Positions 1 through 7,106 of a stretch of DNA of 12,643 nt are shown here, one piece after another; positions within the stretch are counted from its first letter, which is position 1; each line of letters opens with the position of its first letter. The notes beneath the pieces are model-generated. The model ran no database searches. It was not told where the DNA came from and worked only from the letters and a program-made list of their open reading frames with translations. The translations under genes were made by a program, and so were the position numbers. The DNA is from an uncultured Clostridia bacterium (GTDB lineage Bacteria; Bacillota; Clostridia; Oscillospirales; Ruminococcaceae), in assembly GCA_947177695.1 (NCBI GenBank), contig CAMWVO010000023.1, positions 1 to 12,643 on the forward strand, written 5' to 3'.

Positions 1-295
1 TTTCGTCTTGTTCCGATAAATATTCCGCAAGCCTGGGGGCTCTGAACGGACTGTTTACACGCTTGTCAAATATTTTTTCGTTCTGTTCGGGAGCGAACTC
101 CCCGTAAATCTCAAAGCCGTCAAGACCCTTTGTCATTGGCGTCCCCGCACCGTCGTCATGGCGGACGAAAATCACTTCAATGCCACATTCCCGAGCCGTT
201 TTTATCAGCTTTTTTACGGTGGAAACAAACTCGTGAAATCTGTACAGGCGGTCGTTTGTGATCTCCTTTTGCGCGTCGATAACAAGAAGTACCAT
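1..295 (-). CDS. Isochorismatase-family cysteine hydrolase, 3' part beyond window
   Basis: The minus-strand frame opens at 295 and runs off the left edge after 98 codons. It begins MVLLVIDAQKEI, the usual first strand of the isochorismatase-like hydrolase fold, with the probable catalytic Asp7. IEVIFVRHDD at 39-48 is the second strand, and FDKRVNSPF at 76-84 carries the probable catalytic Lys78. The catalytic Cys expected later lies outside the window. Family members hydrolyse small amides or vinyl ethers such as nicotinamide, N-carbamoyl compounds or isochorismate; the substrate cannot be told here. A GGAGG at 300-304 precedes the ATG by a rather short 4 bases, and only 9 bases separate it from the gene upstream, so it is probably the eighth gene of the minus-strand unit. 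Family assignment is firm from the fold signatures; specificity is unknown. Confidence 0.85.
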   Translation of the reverse strand, partial: MVLLVIDAQKEITNDRLYRFHEFVSTVKKLIKTARECGIEVIFVRHDDGAGTPMTKGLDGFEIYGEFAPEQNEKIFDKRVNSPFRAPRLAEYLSEQDE

Positions 296-304
296 ATAGC
301 CTCC

Positions 305-583
305 TTATTGTTTTTCCAAAGCTTTCAGAAATTCGTAAATTTCCTTTATAAACTCATCGCAGTCGGACATGATTTCTTCACTTGCACCATACCACACAGG
401 CATAATATAAACTCCCGACCAACAGTCATAAGAAACATGGATTCTTCTGCGTCTTAGTATTCCTGCCCCAAAATGTTTTTCAATAATTTCCTCTGTCTTA
501 TCAATATCCTGTGATCCAAGACTTATATTTTCGCAGGATAAATGTCCGTTTGCAAGTTCAAAAATATTCCACTTTCCGCTCAT
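305..583 (-). CDS. Small uncharacterised protein, 92 aa
   Basis: I do not recognise this protein. It is 92 residues from the preferred ATG at 583, whose A, T and G overlap the TGA of the upstream gene (ATGA arrangement), which suggests translational coupling. An ATG three codons earlier at 592 is in frame, but the AAAGGA ribosome site at about 592-597 would sit on it, so 583 is chosen. It has no signal peptide or membrane segment. The middle holds an LRRRR basic patch followed by SYDCWSGVYIMPVWYG, an aromatic stretch typical of a beta core, and the end is a likely amphipathic helix rich in Glu and Lys. It could be a small partner of the gene it overlaps. Its base composition looks more AT-rich than the metabolic genes nearby. 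Confidence 0.7.
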   Translation of the reverse strand: MSGKWNIFELANGHLSCENISLGSQDIDKTEEIIEKHFGAGILRRRRIHVSYDCWSGVYIMPVWYGASEEIMSDCDEFIKEIYEFLKALEKQ

Positions 584-1122
584 TTTATGCATCCTTTATA
601 TTTCCCCACCGTCTCGTCGCTCCAGACGTGAACCTCAATATACCTTTCGGGACCGTGTTTCCCGTCGTCGTTCCAGTCCTGAGGTAAGCCGTATTTTTCA
701 ATAATTTTCAGTATCTCGTCATAGGTGTAAAGCTTGTGGCGGTACTCCTTTCCGTCGTTAATACCGAACGTCGGCATTGAATCGCCGTATGTAAAGGAAA
801 GCGTCGCCTTGTCAAATTCCTCAACGGGAATTTTCACAAAGCCGCAGTCCTCAAACCAGGTGCTGAGCCACGGACTATGCTCAACCACCATATAGTGAGG
901 CGGGGTGCGGAGTATTTTCCCGCCCTTTTTCAGAAATTCGGTACGCAGGATTTCCTCGCAGTTCCGTCTGTACTCAACATATTTGTCATGCCTTTCCGCG
1001 GTCTGGGAATTGGGCTTCTCGGCTTTTATTTTTTCAAGGACGGCTTTCGCGTCATCAACTGACAGCTCCGACAAATTGCGGAACGGCGTTCCCGATTTGT
1101 CGTAATAATGATACAAGTGCAT
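580..1122 (-). CDS. Conserved uncharacterised cytosolic protein, 180 aa
   Basis: This 180-residue soluble protein begins MHLYHYYDKSGTPFRNLSEL. The first third is helical and charged (about residues 18-65). After it come YMVVEHSPWLSTWFEDCGFV (about 77-96), LSFTYGDSMPTF, a KLYTYDEILKIIEKYGLP segment, and a C-terminal HGPERYIEVHVWSDE. From memory this overall pattern is shared with unnamed proteins found widely in gut Clostridia; I know no assigned function or domain name. The conserved His, Glu, Trp and Asp residues could suggest a binding or catalytic pocket, but that is a guess. It has no signal peptide. A GGAGG lies 5' of the ATG in the 21-base gap after the lipoprotein gene, and its TGA overlaps the start of the next gene. 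Confidence 0.8.
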   Translation of the reverse strand: MHLYHYYDKSGTPFRNLSELSVDDAKAVLEKIKAEKPNSQTAERHDKYVEYRRNCEEILRTEFLKKGGKILRTPPHYMVVEHSPWLSTWFEDCGFVKIPVEEFDKATLSFTYGDSMPTFGINDGKEYRHKLYTYDEILKIIEKYGLPQDWNDDGKHGPERYIEVHVWSDETVGKYKGCIK

Positions 1123-1143
1123 TCTGTGCCTCCGTTATTAACA

Positions 1144-1845
1144 TTAAGACCAAGCCCCTTCAAGAGCATTACGAAATGTAATATATGCCTCCGAATAAAT
1201 TTTATAGTTTAATTCATTTGCGAATCTATCTGTATTTGAATCTTTGTAATAGTACTTATAGCTTTCTCCATACCCATATAAAAGAATACACTGCCGGTCA
1301 CCATGCTCATCATATTTTATTCCATAGAATCTGTAATGACCGGTTGGGTGTTCCGGATCATCATATACAACCCCGGAATCCCACTTAACAACTGTTCCGT
1401 TTATCTGTAATAATTCTTTATAGTATTCAGTTACTGTACTTTCCGAGACCGCAGTTAAATCATTTTCCGTAAACAAATATCCATCTATATTATACAGACT
1501 GAAATCTATTTCGGAGCATACCGCTTCTTCAAGCCTGCCATAAACGTCGGGAACTTCATAAATTTCATCGGGAGCAATGTTCCTAAAATCATACATTTTC
1601 GTTTCCCCTGTGTTTGTTATGTAGCAGCCGACAATGTTGCTGTCATCATAATTATGGGACATAACAAACACAATTTCGGGCATATTTTCAGCCATTTTGT
1701 CAAGCTCTTCCTCGCTTAATGTTAAGGCGGTCGTTTCGGGAATTGTTGTTTCTTCCGACACAGTTCCTACCGCTTTTTCACAACCAAAAAGGGTAATGGC
1801 AATGACCGATACCAACAGACACGCAAATACTTTTTTAGCGTTCAT
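1144..1845 (-). CDS. Predicted lipoprotein, unknown function, 233 aa
   Basis: The protein opens with a lipoprotein signal: MNAKK, a hydrophobic stretch at 6-20 and the lipobox LFGC with Cys22 as the expected lipidated residue. A Ser/Thr/Glu-rich linker (about 28-45) follows, then a globular domain rich in Tyr and Asp, with GYGESYKYYYKD near the end. It is therefore exported and anchored on the outer face of the membrane. I recognise no domain. GGAGGG about 5 bases before the ATG is a strong ribosome site, and the gene starts 11 bases after the nucleoside phosphorylase. The gene is visibly AT-richer than its neighbours: my hand count of 1201-1260 gives 13 G+C in 60, against 35 in 60 for 9241-9300 in murC. 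This hints at a different origin but could reflect a fast-evolving surface protein. Confidence 0.85.
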   Translation of the reverse strand: MNAKKVFACLLVSVIAITLFGCEKAVGTVSEETTIPETTALTLSEEELDKMAENMPEIVFVMSHNYDDSNIVGCYITNTGETKMYDFRNIAPDEIYEVPDVYGRLEEAVCSEIDFSLYNIDGYLFTENDLTAVSESTVTEYYKELLQINGTVVKWDSGVVYDDPEHPTGHYRFYGIKYDEHGDRQCILLYGYGESYKYYYKDSNTDRFANELNYKIYSEAYITFRNALEGAWS

Positions 1846-1856
1846 AATTCCCTCCG

Positions 1857-2624
1857 TTATTCACGTCCTGCAACATAGACCGCAAGCTCAAGAGCAATAT
1901 CAAAATGTCCCGCGTCGTGCTGAGTACCCTTTATCTCCCCATCTTTGTGTCTCTTGTCCCATTCGGGAGCGTCCAGCAGGTCTGCGCTTGTAAAAAATGT
2001 GTACAGCTCCAAACCTCTGAAATCGCACATCGCCTGCAAGCCCGCGCACTCCATTTCAACCGAAATGCAGCCGTCAGCCTTGTGCTTTTTAAAATTATTT
2101 ACGGTCTCCCTGTAAAACGAATCGGTAGTCCATGTCTTTCCCTTAACATAGGGGATGCCGTTTTTGCTCATAAATTCCGCAACGATATCGGAATTTTTTA
2201 CGGTTACATAATCGGAAGCAGGCATATAGTGATAGGACGTGCCCTCGTCCCGATAAGCTTCGGTGGGTACCATTACTTTCCCGTGGACTATTTCCTTGTC
2301 AAGACAGCCCGCTCCGCCGAATACAACATAGTTTTTCGTTTTTATTATCGACAGACTGTCCTCCACCGTTCCCACACAGGCGGGAGCGCCCACGTATGTT
2401 TTATAAAATGCAATTTTCTTTCCCGCACAGTCGATCTGATAGACGGGAGTATCTCCCGTCGCAAAGTAAAATGTGCCGATTTGTTTGCAGTCATAATTCT
2501 CTGTCACAAATTTTTCTATTTTCTCCGAAAACGTCAGAATACACGCATCAACAGCAGGCGCATTTTCATTTATCAGCGGCTCAATTATTGCCTTTGATTT
2601 ATCATCGAATGTTTCGGTTATCAT
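1857..2624 (-). CDS. Nucleoside phosphorylase (uridine/purine phosphorylase family)
   Basis: This is a 255-residue member of the PNP/UDP family, which splits nucleosides with phosphate to a free base and (deoxy)ribose-1-phosphate in salvage. VVFGGAGCLDKEI (about 100-112) is the glycine-rich phosphate-binding strand. DEGTSYHYMP (126-135) and GKTWTTDSFYRET (162-174) are typical of the uridine phosphorylase-like branch. SVEMECAGLQA (188-198) is the family signature, whose Met and Glu contact the ribose. Base preference cannot be settled by eye. The frame is open to an ATG at 2666, but the start is placed at 2624: AAAGGAGA precedes this ATG and the upstream gene stops only 2 bases before it. The tight spacing implies cotranscription with the methyltransferase gene. 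Confidence 0.9.
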   Translation of the reverse strand: MITETFDDKSKAIIEPLINENAPAVDACILTFSEKIEKFVTENYDCKQIGTFYFATGDTPVYQIDCAGKKIAFYKTYVGAPACVGTVEDSLSIIKTKNYVVFGGAGCLDKEIVHGKVMVPTEAYRDEGTSYHYMPASDYVTVKNSDIVAEFMSKNGIPYVKGKTWTTDSFYRETVNNFKKHKADGCISVEMECAGLQAMCDFRGLELYTFFTSADLLDAPEWDKRHKDGEIKGTQHDAGHFDIALELAVYVAGRE

Positions 2625-2626
2625 AA

Positions 2627-3697
2627 TTATTCTCCTTTTGGTACTGCGTACAAATTCGTCTCCCATGCGGGAATATAAAGCTGATGTCTGACGTAAAATT
2701 TCAGTTCGGGATTAATGCTTTTTATCAGCAAGGGCAGCTCAAACATATCCTCGTTTCGATGGTAAAGTGAGCAGAGTATCTTCGCGCCGTTTTCAATGTG
2801 ACGGCGCGCACCCAGTAATGCCTCACGCTCGCCGCCCTCAACGTCGAGCTTCAGCACCGTAACATCCTCCTTGACGGCATTATCAACCGCAAGGACGGGT
2901 ATTTCCACGGTCTTTCCCGAACCGTTTTCGCGGGACATTCTTCCCTCGTTTGCGGAAATTTTTGCAACACCGTTTTCCCGTCCCGCCGCGGCATTGAACA
3001 AAGTAATTTTATCGCTGTCGGGAAGATTTTTTGTAAGCTTCCGAAAATTTTTCGGGTTAGGTTCAAAGGCGTAAATGTGACGGAAATTATTTCCGCAGGC
3101 TTCAATAAATTCTGCGGCGGTGTCGCCGTTATATGCTCCCAAGTCCGCAAAAACTTCTTCATTGCCGAGAGGAATAATTTCGCCGTAGACTTCCTCTTTC
3201 GGGGACGTGCAGTTATTTAAGTAATCTATCTTGCCGCTGATTTTAAAATTCAGAACGTCCGCATAAGTCTGTCGCGACTTTTCGTCCGCAAGCATATCAT
3301 AGACCGCCTGAATTTTCGACCCATTTTCCAGACAGTAGGCATAGGTGAACAGACCCTCCCCCGCGACCGGAACGTCGGGAGCAAGGAGAATGTGCCGCTT
3401 TGCGATTTCGTTTATCCTGTCGTAAAGACTTTGATACCCCGCCGCAAAGGCAAGGACGATAACAAAGTCGTCAATAAGAGCCTCAATTTGCGAAAGCGTA
3501 TGGACTAAATGTCCCTGAAAGGTATGTCCGCGGACAAATTCGTCGCTTGCGAAAAAGCCCGCAAGAGGTATTCCGTACTGCTCGAAAACACGCATTATCT
3601 TTAAAGCCCCGTCCCCCATGCCGTAAATGAACACGGGCAGGTCGGTGCTTTTCAGATAGTCCCAGCAGTCGATTTTTTCGGTGATAAAATCAAGCAT
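2627..3697 (-). CDS. FkbM-family SAM-dependent methyltransferase with N-terminal Rossmann-like domain
   Basis: This 356-residue protein has two parts. Residues about 20-110 (PVFIYGMGDGALKIMRVFEQ and PLAGFFASDEFVRG) look like a nucleotide-binding Rossmann half-domain such as occurs in sugar-modifying enzymes. Residues about 165-350 form an FkbM-type methyltransferase: EVFADLGAYNGDTAAEF (181-197) is SAM motif I, YAFEPNP (209-215) is the acidic strand after it, and LKLDVEGGEREALLGA (282-297) is the characteristic FkbM motif. FkbM enzymes usually O-methylate sugars or polyketides. The N-terminal domain and the nearby YfhO gene suggest a glycan substrate, but this is inference. There is no signal or membrane segment, so it is cytosolic. 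An AAGGTGG ribosome site sits in the 9-base gap after the PH-domain gene. Confidence 0.88.
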   Translation of the reverse strand: MLDFITEKIDCWDYLKSTDLPVFIYGMGDGALKIMRVFEQYGIPLAGFFASDEFVRGHTFQGHLVHTLSQIEALIDDFVIVLAFAAGYQSLYDRINEIAKRHILLAPDVPVAGEGLFTYAYCLENGSKIQAVYDMLADEKSRQTYADVLNFKISGKIDYLNNCTSPKEEVYGEIIPLGNEEVFADLGAYNGDTAAEFIEACGNNFRHIYAFEPNPKNFRKLTKNLPDSDKITLFNAAAGRENGVAKISANEGRMSRENGSGKTVEIPVLAVDNAVKEDVTVLKLDVEGGEREALLGARRHIENGAKILCSLYHRNEDMFELPLLIKSINPELKFYVRHQLYIPAWETNLYAVPKGE

Positions 3698-3706
3698 ATA
3701 GCCACC

Positions 3707-4117
3707 TTAATCGTCATAATCGTCGTGGTCGCAGCCCATATGGATATCGGACGCCATCATGTCCCTGCCGCGGGTGCGGTATTTATCCCGCTGGATATCC
3801 ACCTGCTTTTCAAAGATATTCATAAAGTCCCGCGGATTTTTGATGGATACCACCTCTTTCACGGGAGTATCCGTGTCGCGGCAGTTTATGATGACCGTTC
3901 CGCAGCCGAATATGCGCTGTCCGAAAGGCAGGCGCAGGCTCTTGTCAACCACGCGGTAAAGCTCTATCTCGTCCTCGGTTATGGACAGAAAGCCCTTGCG
4001 GGTGATAAATTTTTTCTCGGTAAGGATATATCTTGTAAACGAAAGGGGAAGTCCGAAAAGGGTGCGCTTTTTATCCGTCCAGATGGTTTCGTATCCGCCG
4101 TTTGAATTGTTTGCCAT
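3707..4117 (-). CDS. Bacterial PH-domain protein (bPH2/YdbS-like) with acidic His/Asp tail
   Basis: This 136-residue protein matches the bacterial pleckstrin-homology pattern. Residues 30-95 run through YILTEKKFITRKGFLSITEDEIELYRVVDKS, LRLPFGQRIFGCGTVII and VVSIKNPRDFM, as in bPH2/YdbS-like domains. Unlike most YdbS proteins it has no membrane segment, so the domain stands alone in the cytosol. Residues 100-120 form a charged helix, and the last 13 residues are Asp/His/Met-rich (ending HMGCDHDDYDD), perhaps able to bind a metal. The ligand of such domains is generally unknown. An AGAGGA ribosome site precedes the ATG; the gap to yfhO is 34 bases with no terminator, so cotranscription is likely. 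Confidence 0.82.
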   Translation of the reverse strand: MANNSNGGYETIWTDKKRTLFGLPLSFTRYILTEKKFITRKGFLSITEDEIELYRVVDKSLRLPFGQRIFGCGTVIINCRDTDTPVKEVVSIKNPRDFMNIFEKQVDIQRDKYRTRGRDMMASDIHMGCDHDDYDD

Positions 4118-4151
4118 AATATCAGTTCCTCTCTTTAAGTCTTTGTAAAGG

Positions 4152-6890
4152 TTATTCGTAAAGTCTGTTAAGCATTACTTTTCTGTTCTTGCGTTCGTAC
4201 AGTCCTATCAGAACGACCGCAAGTATTCCTATGGGGGACACCGCAAGTCCGAGAGCAAGTCCCTTGGGGAAGAATTTCATTTCCACGGTATGAGTTCCCT
4301 CGCTCATTGGAATGCCTACCAGCGCGTCGTTTGCGATTTTTACAGGCTCGGTCTTTACGCCGTCCACCAGAACAGTCCAGCCGGGCTCCCATGAAATGGT
4401 GGTGAACAGTATTCCGTCCTTTTCGGCGGTTACCGTACCCTTTAAGTGATCCTCCTTGAAGCTTTCTACCTCAAGGGGCTGACGCTTCAGCTCGTCGATA
4501 GCTTCGCGGAACATCTCCTCGTCAAGGTAGTAGAAATAATTCTCCTTGAAAAGCACCTCTTTCTTTTTCTCGGTAATGGTGGTAATAAAGGAAAGCTCAT
4601 CGCCCGCATTGAATTTTCCAAGAGGCTGAATGCACATTCTTCCCGCCTCGTAGTAGTAGTCCACAAAATCCTTGTTGAGCCACAGGTTCACCTCACGCTC
4701 GTACTGGGAGGGGAAATACATATAGATCATATCGTCCGTTGGAGCGTCGAAGATAAACTCGATATGGGAGTTTTCTCCGTCTATTCTCGGCACGTATTTT
4801 GTGTGAGTACCGTAGGTGGAGGGCTTTGCGTTTTCGGGAACAACGTCCACGTCCTCTATCCTTTTGAAGAACTCACGGTACTCGTCCGACAGCAGCGAGG
4901 ACAGCAGCTTGTTCTGGTTTTCAAAGGGGTTTTCCCAGGAATCGAAGCTCAGGTCTGCTATGGACTCGTCCGCCATGAAAGCGACGGGCAGAGCGTAGGG
5001 ATTTTCGTAAACGTACATTATCTCCTTTTTGTCGCCGTTTGCAAGCACAAGGTTATCATAGTGCTTTGACTTTTCAACGTCGGGAAGAGGCGTTACCCCG
5101 TTCTCGTCGGGCTGAGGGGCAGTTCCCTTTTCCATAACGTATTTTATTCCGAATATCGCGTCGGTAACATAAGTCGCGCCCTTGTACTTGATGTAGTGCC
5201 CGCCGTAGGAAAAGCCTAAGTTCCGCAGGAACTGTATTGGCGCGGCGTTAAGGGTGGAGCTTGAATGGGAAAGTCCGAAGGAGCCGAAAGCCATTGGGTC
5301 GTTTACGGTACGGTGGAAATTCTTTTCTATCCTGTATATGGGACTGTCGTCCATTTCGTATATCTTCTCCACAGTGTTCCGTCCGAGGGTGATGTATCTG
5401 TTGTAGGAGCTGTATTTGGAGTACACAACGTCCTTGTCGATCTTGTACATGGTGTAGGTGGTCGTTACCGTCATTTCCAAGATGACCAGAACCGCTATCG
5501 CAATGGGCACGGGCTTGACCTTGTAGTGCTTTTTCTGGAGATACAGAAGCAGCGCGTAAAGTCCCGCCAGAAGTATGGTAAACCATACCGCCGCAAGGAT
5601 ATTCATTTTTTCGATATCCTTGCCGTTTGCGGATACGGTTGGGTTCTGCTTGTCAAGATACAGAACGTATGCCGCAAGCAGGAAAAACATTCCGCCTATT
5701 TCCTTGAAGCTTATACCCTCGATACGCTCGAAAGCCTGCGCCGCCATGACAAGCATAAGAAAGCTGATGGTGAACGAGTATCTGTAGGGCAGCCAGTTGG
5801 GTACCTGAAAGCCGTGCCATACCAAGTCCACCGTGGACATATACATGGACAGTATCACCGACAGAGTGAGAAGTCCGAAGCCTATCTTCTGGCGAAGCTT
5901 GATGTTTCTGTTAAAGAAGTACAGCGGAACAAGCAGTATTGTCATTACCCCGCAGTAGACAACGGGCGAGCCCTCGGGACGGCAGGTGTCGTAAACATTG
6001 GGGAGGATATTCATAAAGAAGTCCGCAAAATCGAACTGGGTCTTCATTTCGTAGCTTGGCGTGGAGAACTCGAATTTGCCAAGGCTGAGGCTGTAGTAAA
6101 GTGGTATGAGCAGCCATGCCGCGCAGACCGCGGCTATAATTCCTCCGCAGGCGAATTTAACACCCGACAAAAGCATATGCTTGAAATGGAACGGAAGAGT
6201 GTTCTTTGCAATAAAAAAGTAGTAAGCGATAAAGTAAAGGCAGCAGAAAATGGCTATCATCCAGCCGATGTAGAAGTTTGCTATAAACATCAGCGCAAGG
6301 GGAATTATGAACAGCAGCCATTCTCCCTTGTCGATAAGCCGTTCTATCCCAAGGCAGATTATGGGGAGGTAGATAAGACCGTCCAGCCACATGGGATCCA
6401 TAAGCTGAACTATCATGTACGCCATAAGGCTGTACAAAATGGAAAAAATAAGCGCGGTATAGGGCGCGGTATTTTTGGACTTCCGCAGGTACATACAGAA
6501 CGTTACCGAAGCCGAACCGACCTTTAACATCTGCATGATAAGCAGGGAGGTGGTCATTATTGAGCGGGGCAGAAGCATTATAATAATGGTGAACGGACTT
6601 GCCAGATAGTAGGCGAAGATACCCATTGTTTCTCCCGTAAGGTTGCGGCTCCAGCTGTTTACAAAGCTGCCGTTCCCCCAGAAAGCGTCCCTGAGGTTTT
6701 CGTAGTAGTAAACGTACTGACCGCTCAGGTCAAGCACCAGCACGGACTCGTCCCCGAACGGATAGATGCCGAAAATAAAGTAGGACACCAGCAGTACTAT
6801 CATGGGGATAAAGAACGCGAAAAGGTATATCCCCTTGTTTATAAGAAGATTTCTGAAGCTGAATTTCAGCGATATCTGTGAATTTTTCAA
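4152..6890 (-). CDS. yfhO: YfhO-family polytopic membrane protein (GT-C-like glycosyltransferase)
   Basis: The protein is 912 residues from the chosen TTG start. About thirteen hydrophobic segments fill roughly residues 16-510, beginning KGIYLFAFFIPMIVLLVSYF. The first outer loop carries DESVLVLDLSGQYVYYYENL (47-66), where YfhO proteins keep acidic and aromatic residues. A large extracellular domain follows, ending in a WEPGWTVLVDGV beta-sandwich like segment before a last membrane helix and a basic tail. Family knowledge: YfhO proteins adopt a GT-C fold, and in Bacillus subtilis YfhO with CsbB takes part in lipoteichoic acid glycosylation. The substrate here is unknown. The frame extends to an ATG at 6935, but that ATG sits at the predicted transcription start, whereas the TTG at 6888-6890 has GGAGG 6 bases upstream. 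It is the first gene of the minus-strand unit. Confidence 0.9.
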   Translation of the reverse strand: MKNSQISLKFSFRNLLINKGIYLFAFFIPMIVLLVSYFIFGIYPFGDESVLVLDLSGQYVYYYENLRDAFWGNGSFVNSWSRNLTGETMGIFAYYLASPFTIIIMLLPRSIMTTSLLIMQMLKVGSASVTFCMYLRKSKNTAPYTALIFSILYSLMAYMIVQLMDPMWLDGLIYLPIICLGIERLIDKGEWLLFIIPLALMFIANFYIGWMIAIFCCLYFIAYYFFIAKNTLPFHFKHMLLSGVKFACGGIIAAVCAAWLLIPLYYSLSLGKFEFSTPSYEMKTQFDFADFFMNILPNVYDTCRPEGSPVVYCGVMTILLVPLYFFNRNIKLRQKIGFGLLTLSVILSMYMSTVDLVWHGFQVPNWLPYRYSFTISFLMLVMAAQAFERIEGISFKEIGGMFFLLAAYVLYLDKQNPTVSANGKDIEKMNILAAVWFTILLAGLYALLLYLQKKHYKVKPVPIAIAVLVILEMTVTTTYTMYKIDKDVVYSKYSSYNRYITLGRNTVEKIYEMDDSPIYRIEKNFHRTVNDPMAFGSFGLSHSSSTLNAAPIQFLRNLGFSYGGHYIKYKGATYVTDAIFGIKYVMEKGTAPQPDENGVTPLPDVEKSKHYDNLVLANGDKKEIMYVYENPYALPVAFMADESIADLSFDSWENPFENQNKLLSSLLSDEYREFFKRIEDVDVVPENAKPSTYGTHTKYVPRIDGENSHIEFIFDAPTDDMIYMYFPSQYEREVNLWLNKDFVDYYYEAGRMCIQPLGKFNAGDELSFITTITEKKKEVLFKENYFYYLDEEMFREAIDELKRQPLEVESFKEDHLKGTVTAEKDGILFTTISWEPGWTVLVDGVKTEPVKIANDALVGIPMSEGTHTVEMKFFPKGLALGLAVSPIGILAVVLIGLYERKNRKVMLNRLYE

Positions 6891-6896
6891 AGCGAA

Positions 6897-6901
6897 CCTC
6901 C
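6897..6901 (-). promoter_or_regulatory. Ribosome binding site that fixes the yfhO TTG start
   Basis: On the minus strand GGAGG is followed by TTCGCT and then TTG at 6890-6888, a 6-base spacing. The only upstream ATG (6935) lacks a comparable site and lies where transcription should begin. This favours the TTG. Confidence 0.8.
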
Positions 6902-6923
6902 GTTGTAAATTTGTTGTAAATTT
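6902..6923. repeat. Exact 11-base tandem duplication in the yfhO leader
   Basis: GTTGTAAATTT occurs twice without a gap, at 6902-6912 and 6913-6923, directly upstream of the yfhO ribosome binding site in the transcribed leader. In the mRNA sense each unit reads AAATTTACAAC. It is outside the coding region if the TTG start is right. Confidence 0.9.
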
Positions 6924-6939
6924 AAAGATATACATCTTT

Positions 6940-6968
6940 ATTATAAATGCTTTTCCGCTTCTTTACAA
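6940..6968 (-). promoter_or_regulatory. Sigma-A-like promoter for yfhO and following genes
   Basis: On the minus strand TTGTAA (6968-6963) and a perfect TATAAT (6945-6940) are separated by 17 bases. Transcription would begin near 6933, giving a leader of about 43 bases before the TTG start. No other equally good promoter was seen between the eight minus-strand genes, so it may drive them all. Confidence 0.75.
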
Positions 6969-7018
6969 TAGATTTTGCAATTTTTGTGAAAAAATATAAA
7001 AAAATACCTCCCGACCCC

Positions 7019-7047
7019 TTGTTAAACGGAAAGCAATGTGTTATAAT
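7019..7047 (+). promoter_or_regulatory. Sigma-A-like promoter for the Nudix gene
   Basis: TTGTTA (7019-7024) and TATAAT (7042-7047) are separated by 17 bases. Transcription would begin near 7054, about 53 bases before the start codon. It is divergent from the yfhO promoter, with about 50 bases between the two -35 elements. Confidence 0.78.
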
Positions 7048-7106
7048 GGTAAAAACAGAACATTTGTTGTGCAGTTGCTGTGCAATTTTTGAACGGAGGT
7101 CTCATT

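Noticed and set aside
158..457. A 99-codon plus-strand frame at the left end
   Set aside because: It lies opposite the isochorismatase-family gene and the 92-residue gene, and has no supporting motif.
1905..2597. A 230-codon plus-strand frame opposite the nucleoside phosphorylase
   Set aside because: The minus strand carries the phosphorylase signature motifs; the plus frame has no ribosome site or family pattern.
5265..6527. A 420-codon plus-strand open frame opposite yfhO
   Set aside because: It is a mirror of the yfhO reading frame, without recognisable domains, while the opposite strand encodes clear membrane segments and YfhO features.
6891..6935. ATG 6935 as the yfhO start
   Set aside because: It lies at the predicted transcription start and lacks a ribosome site; TTG 6890 with GGAGG fits better.
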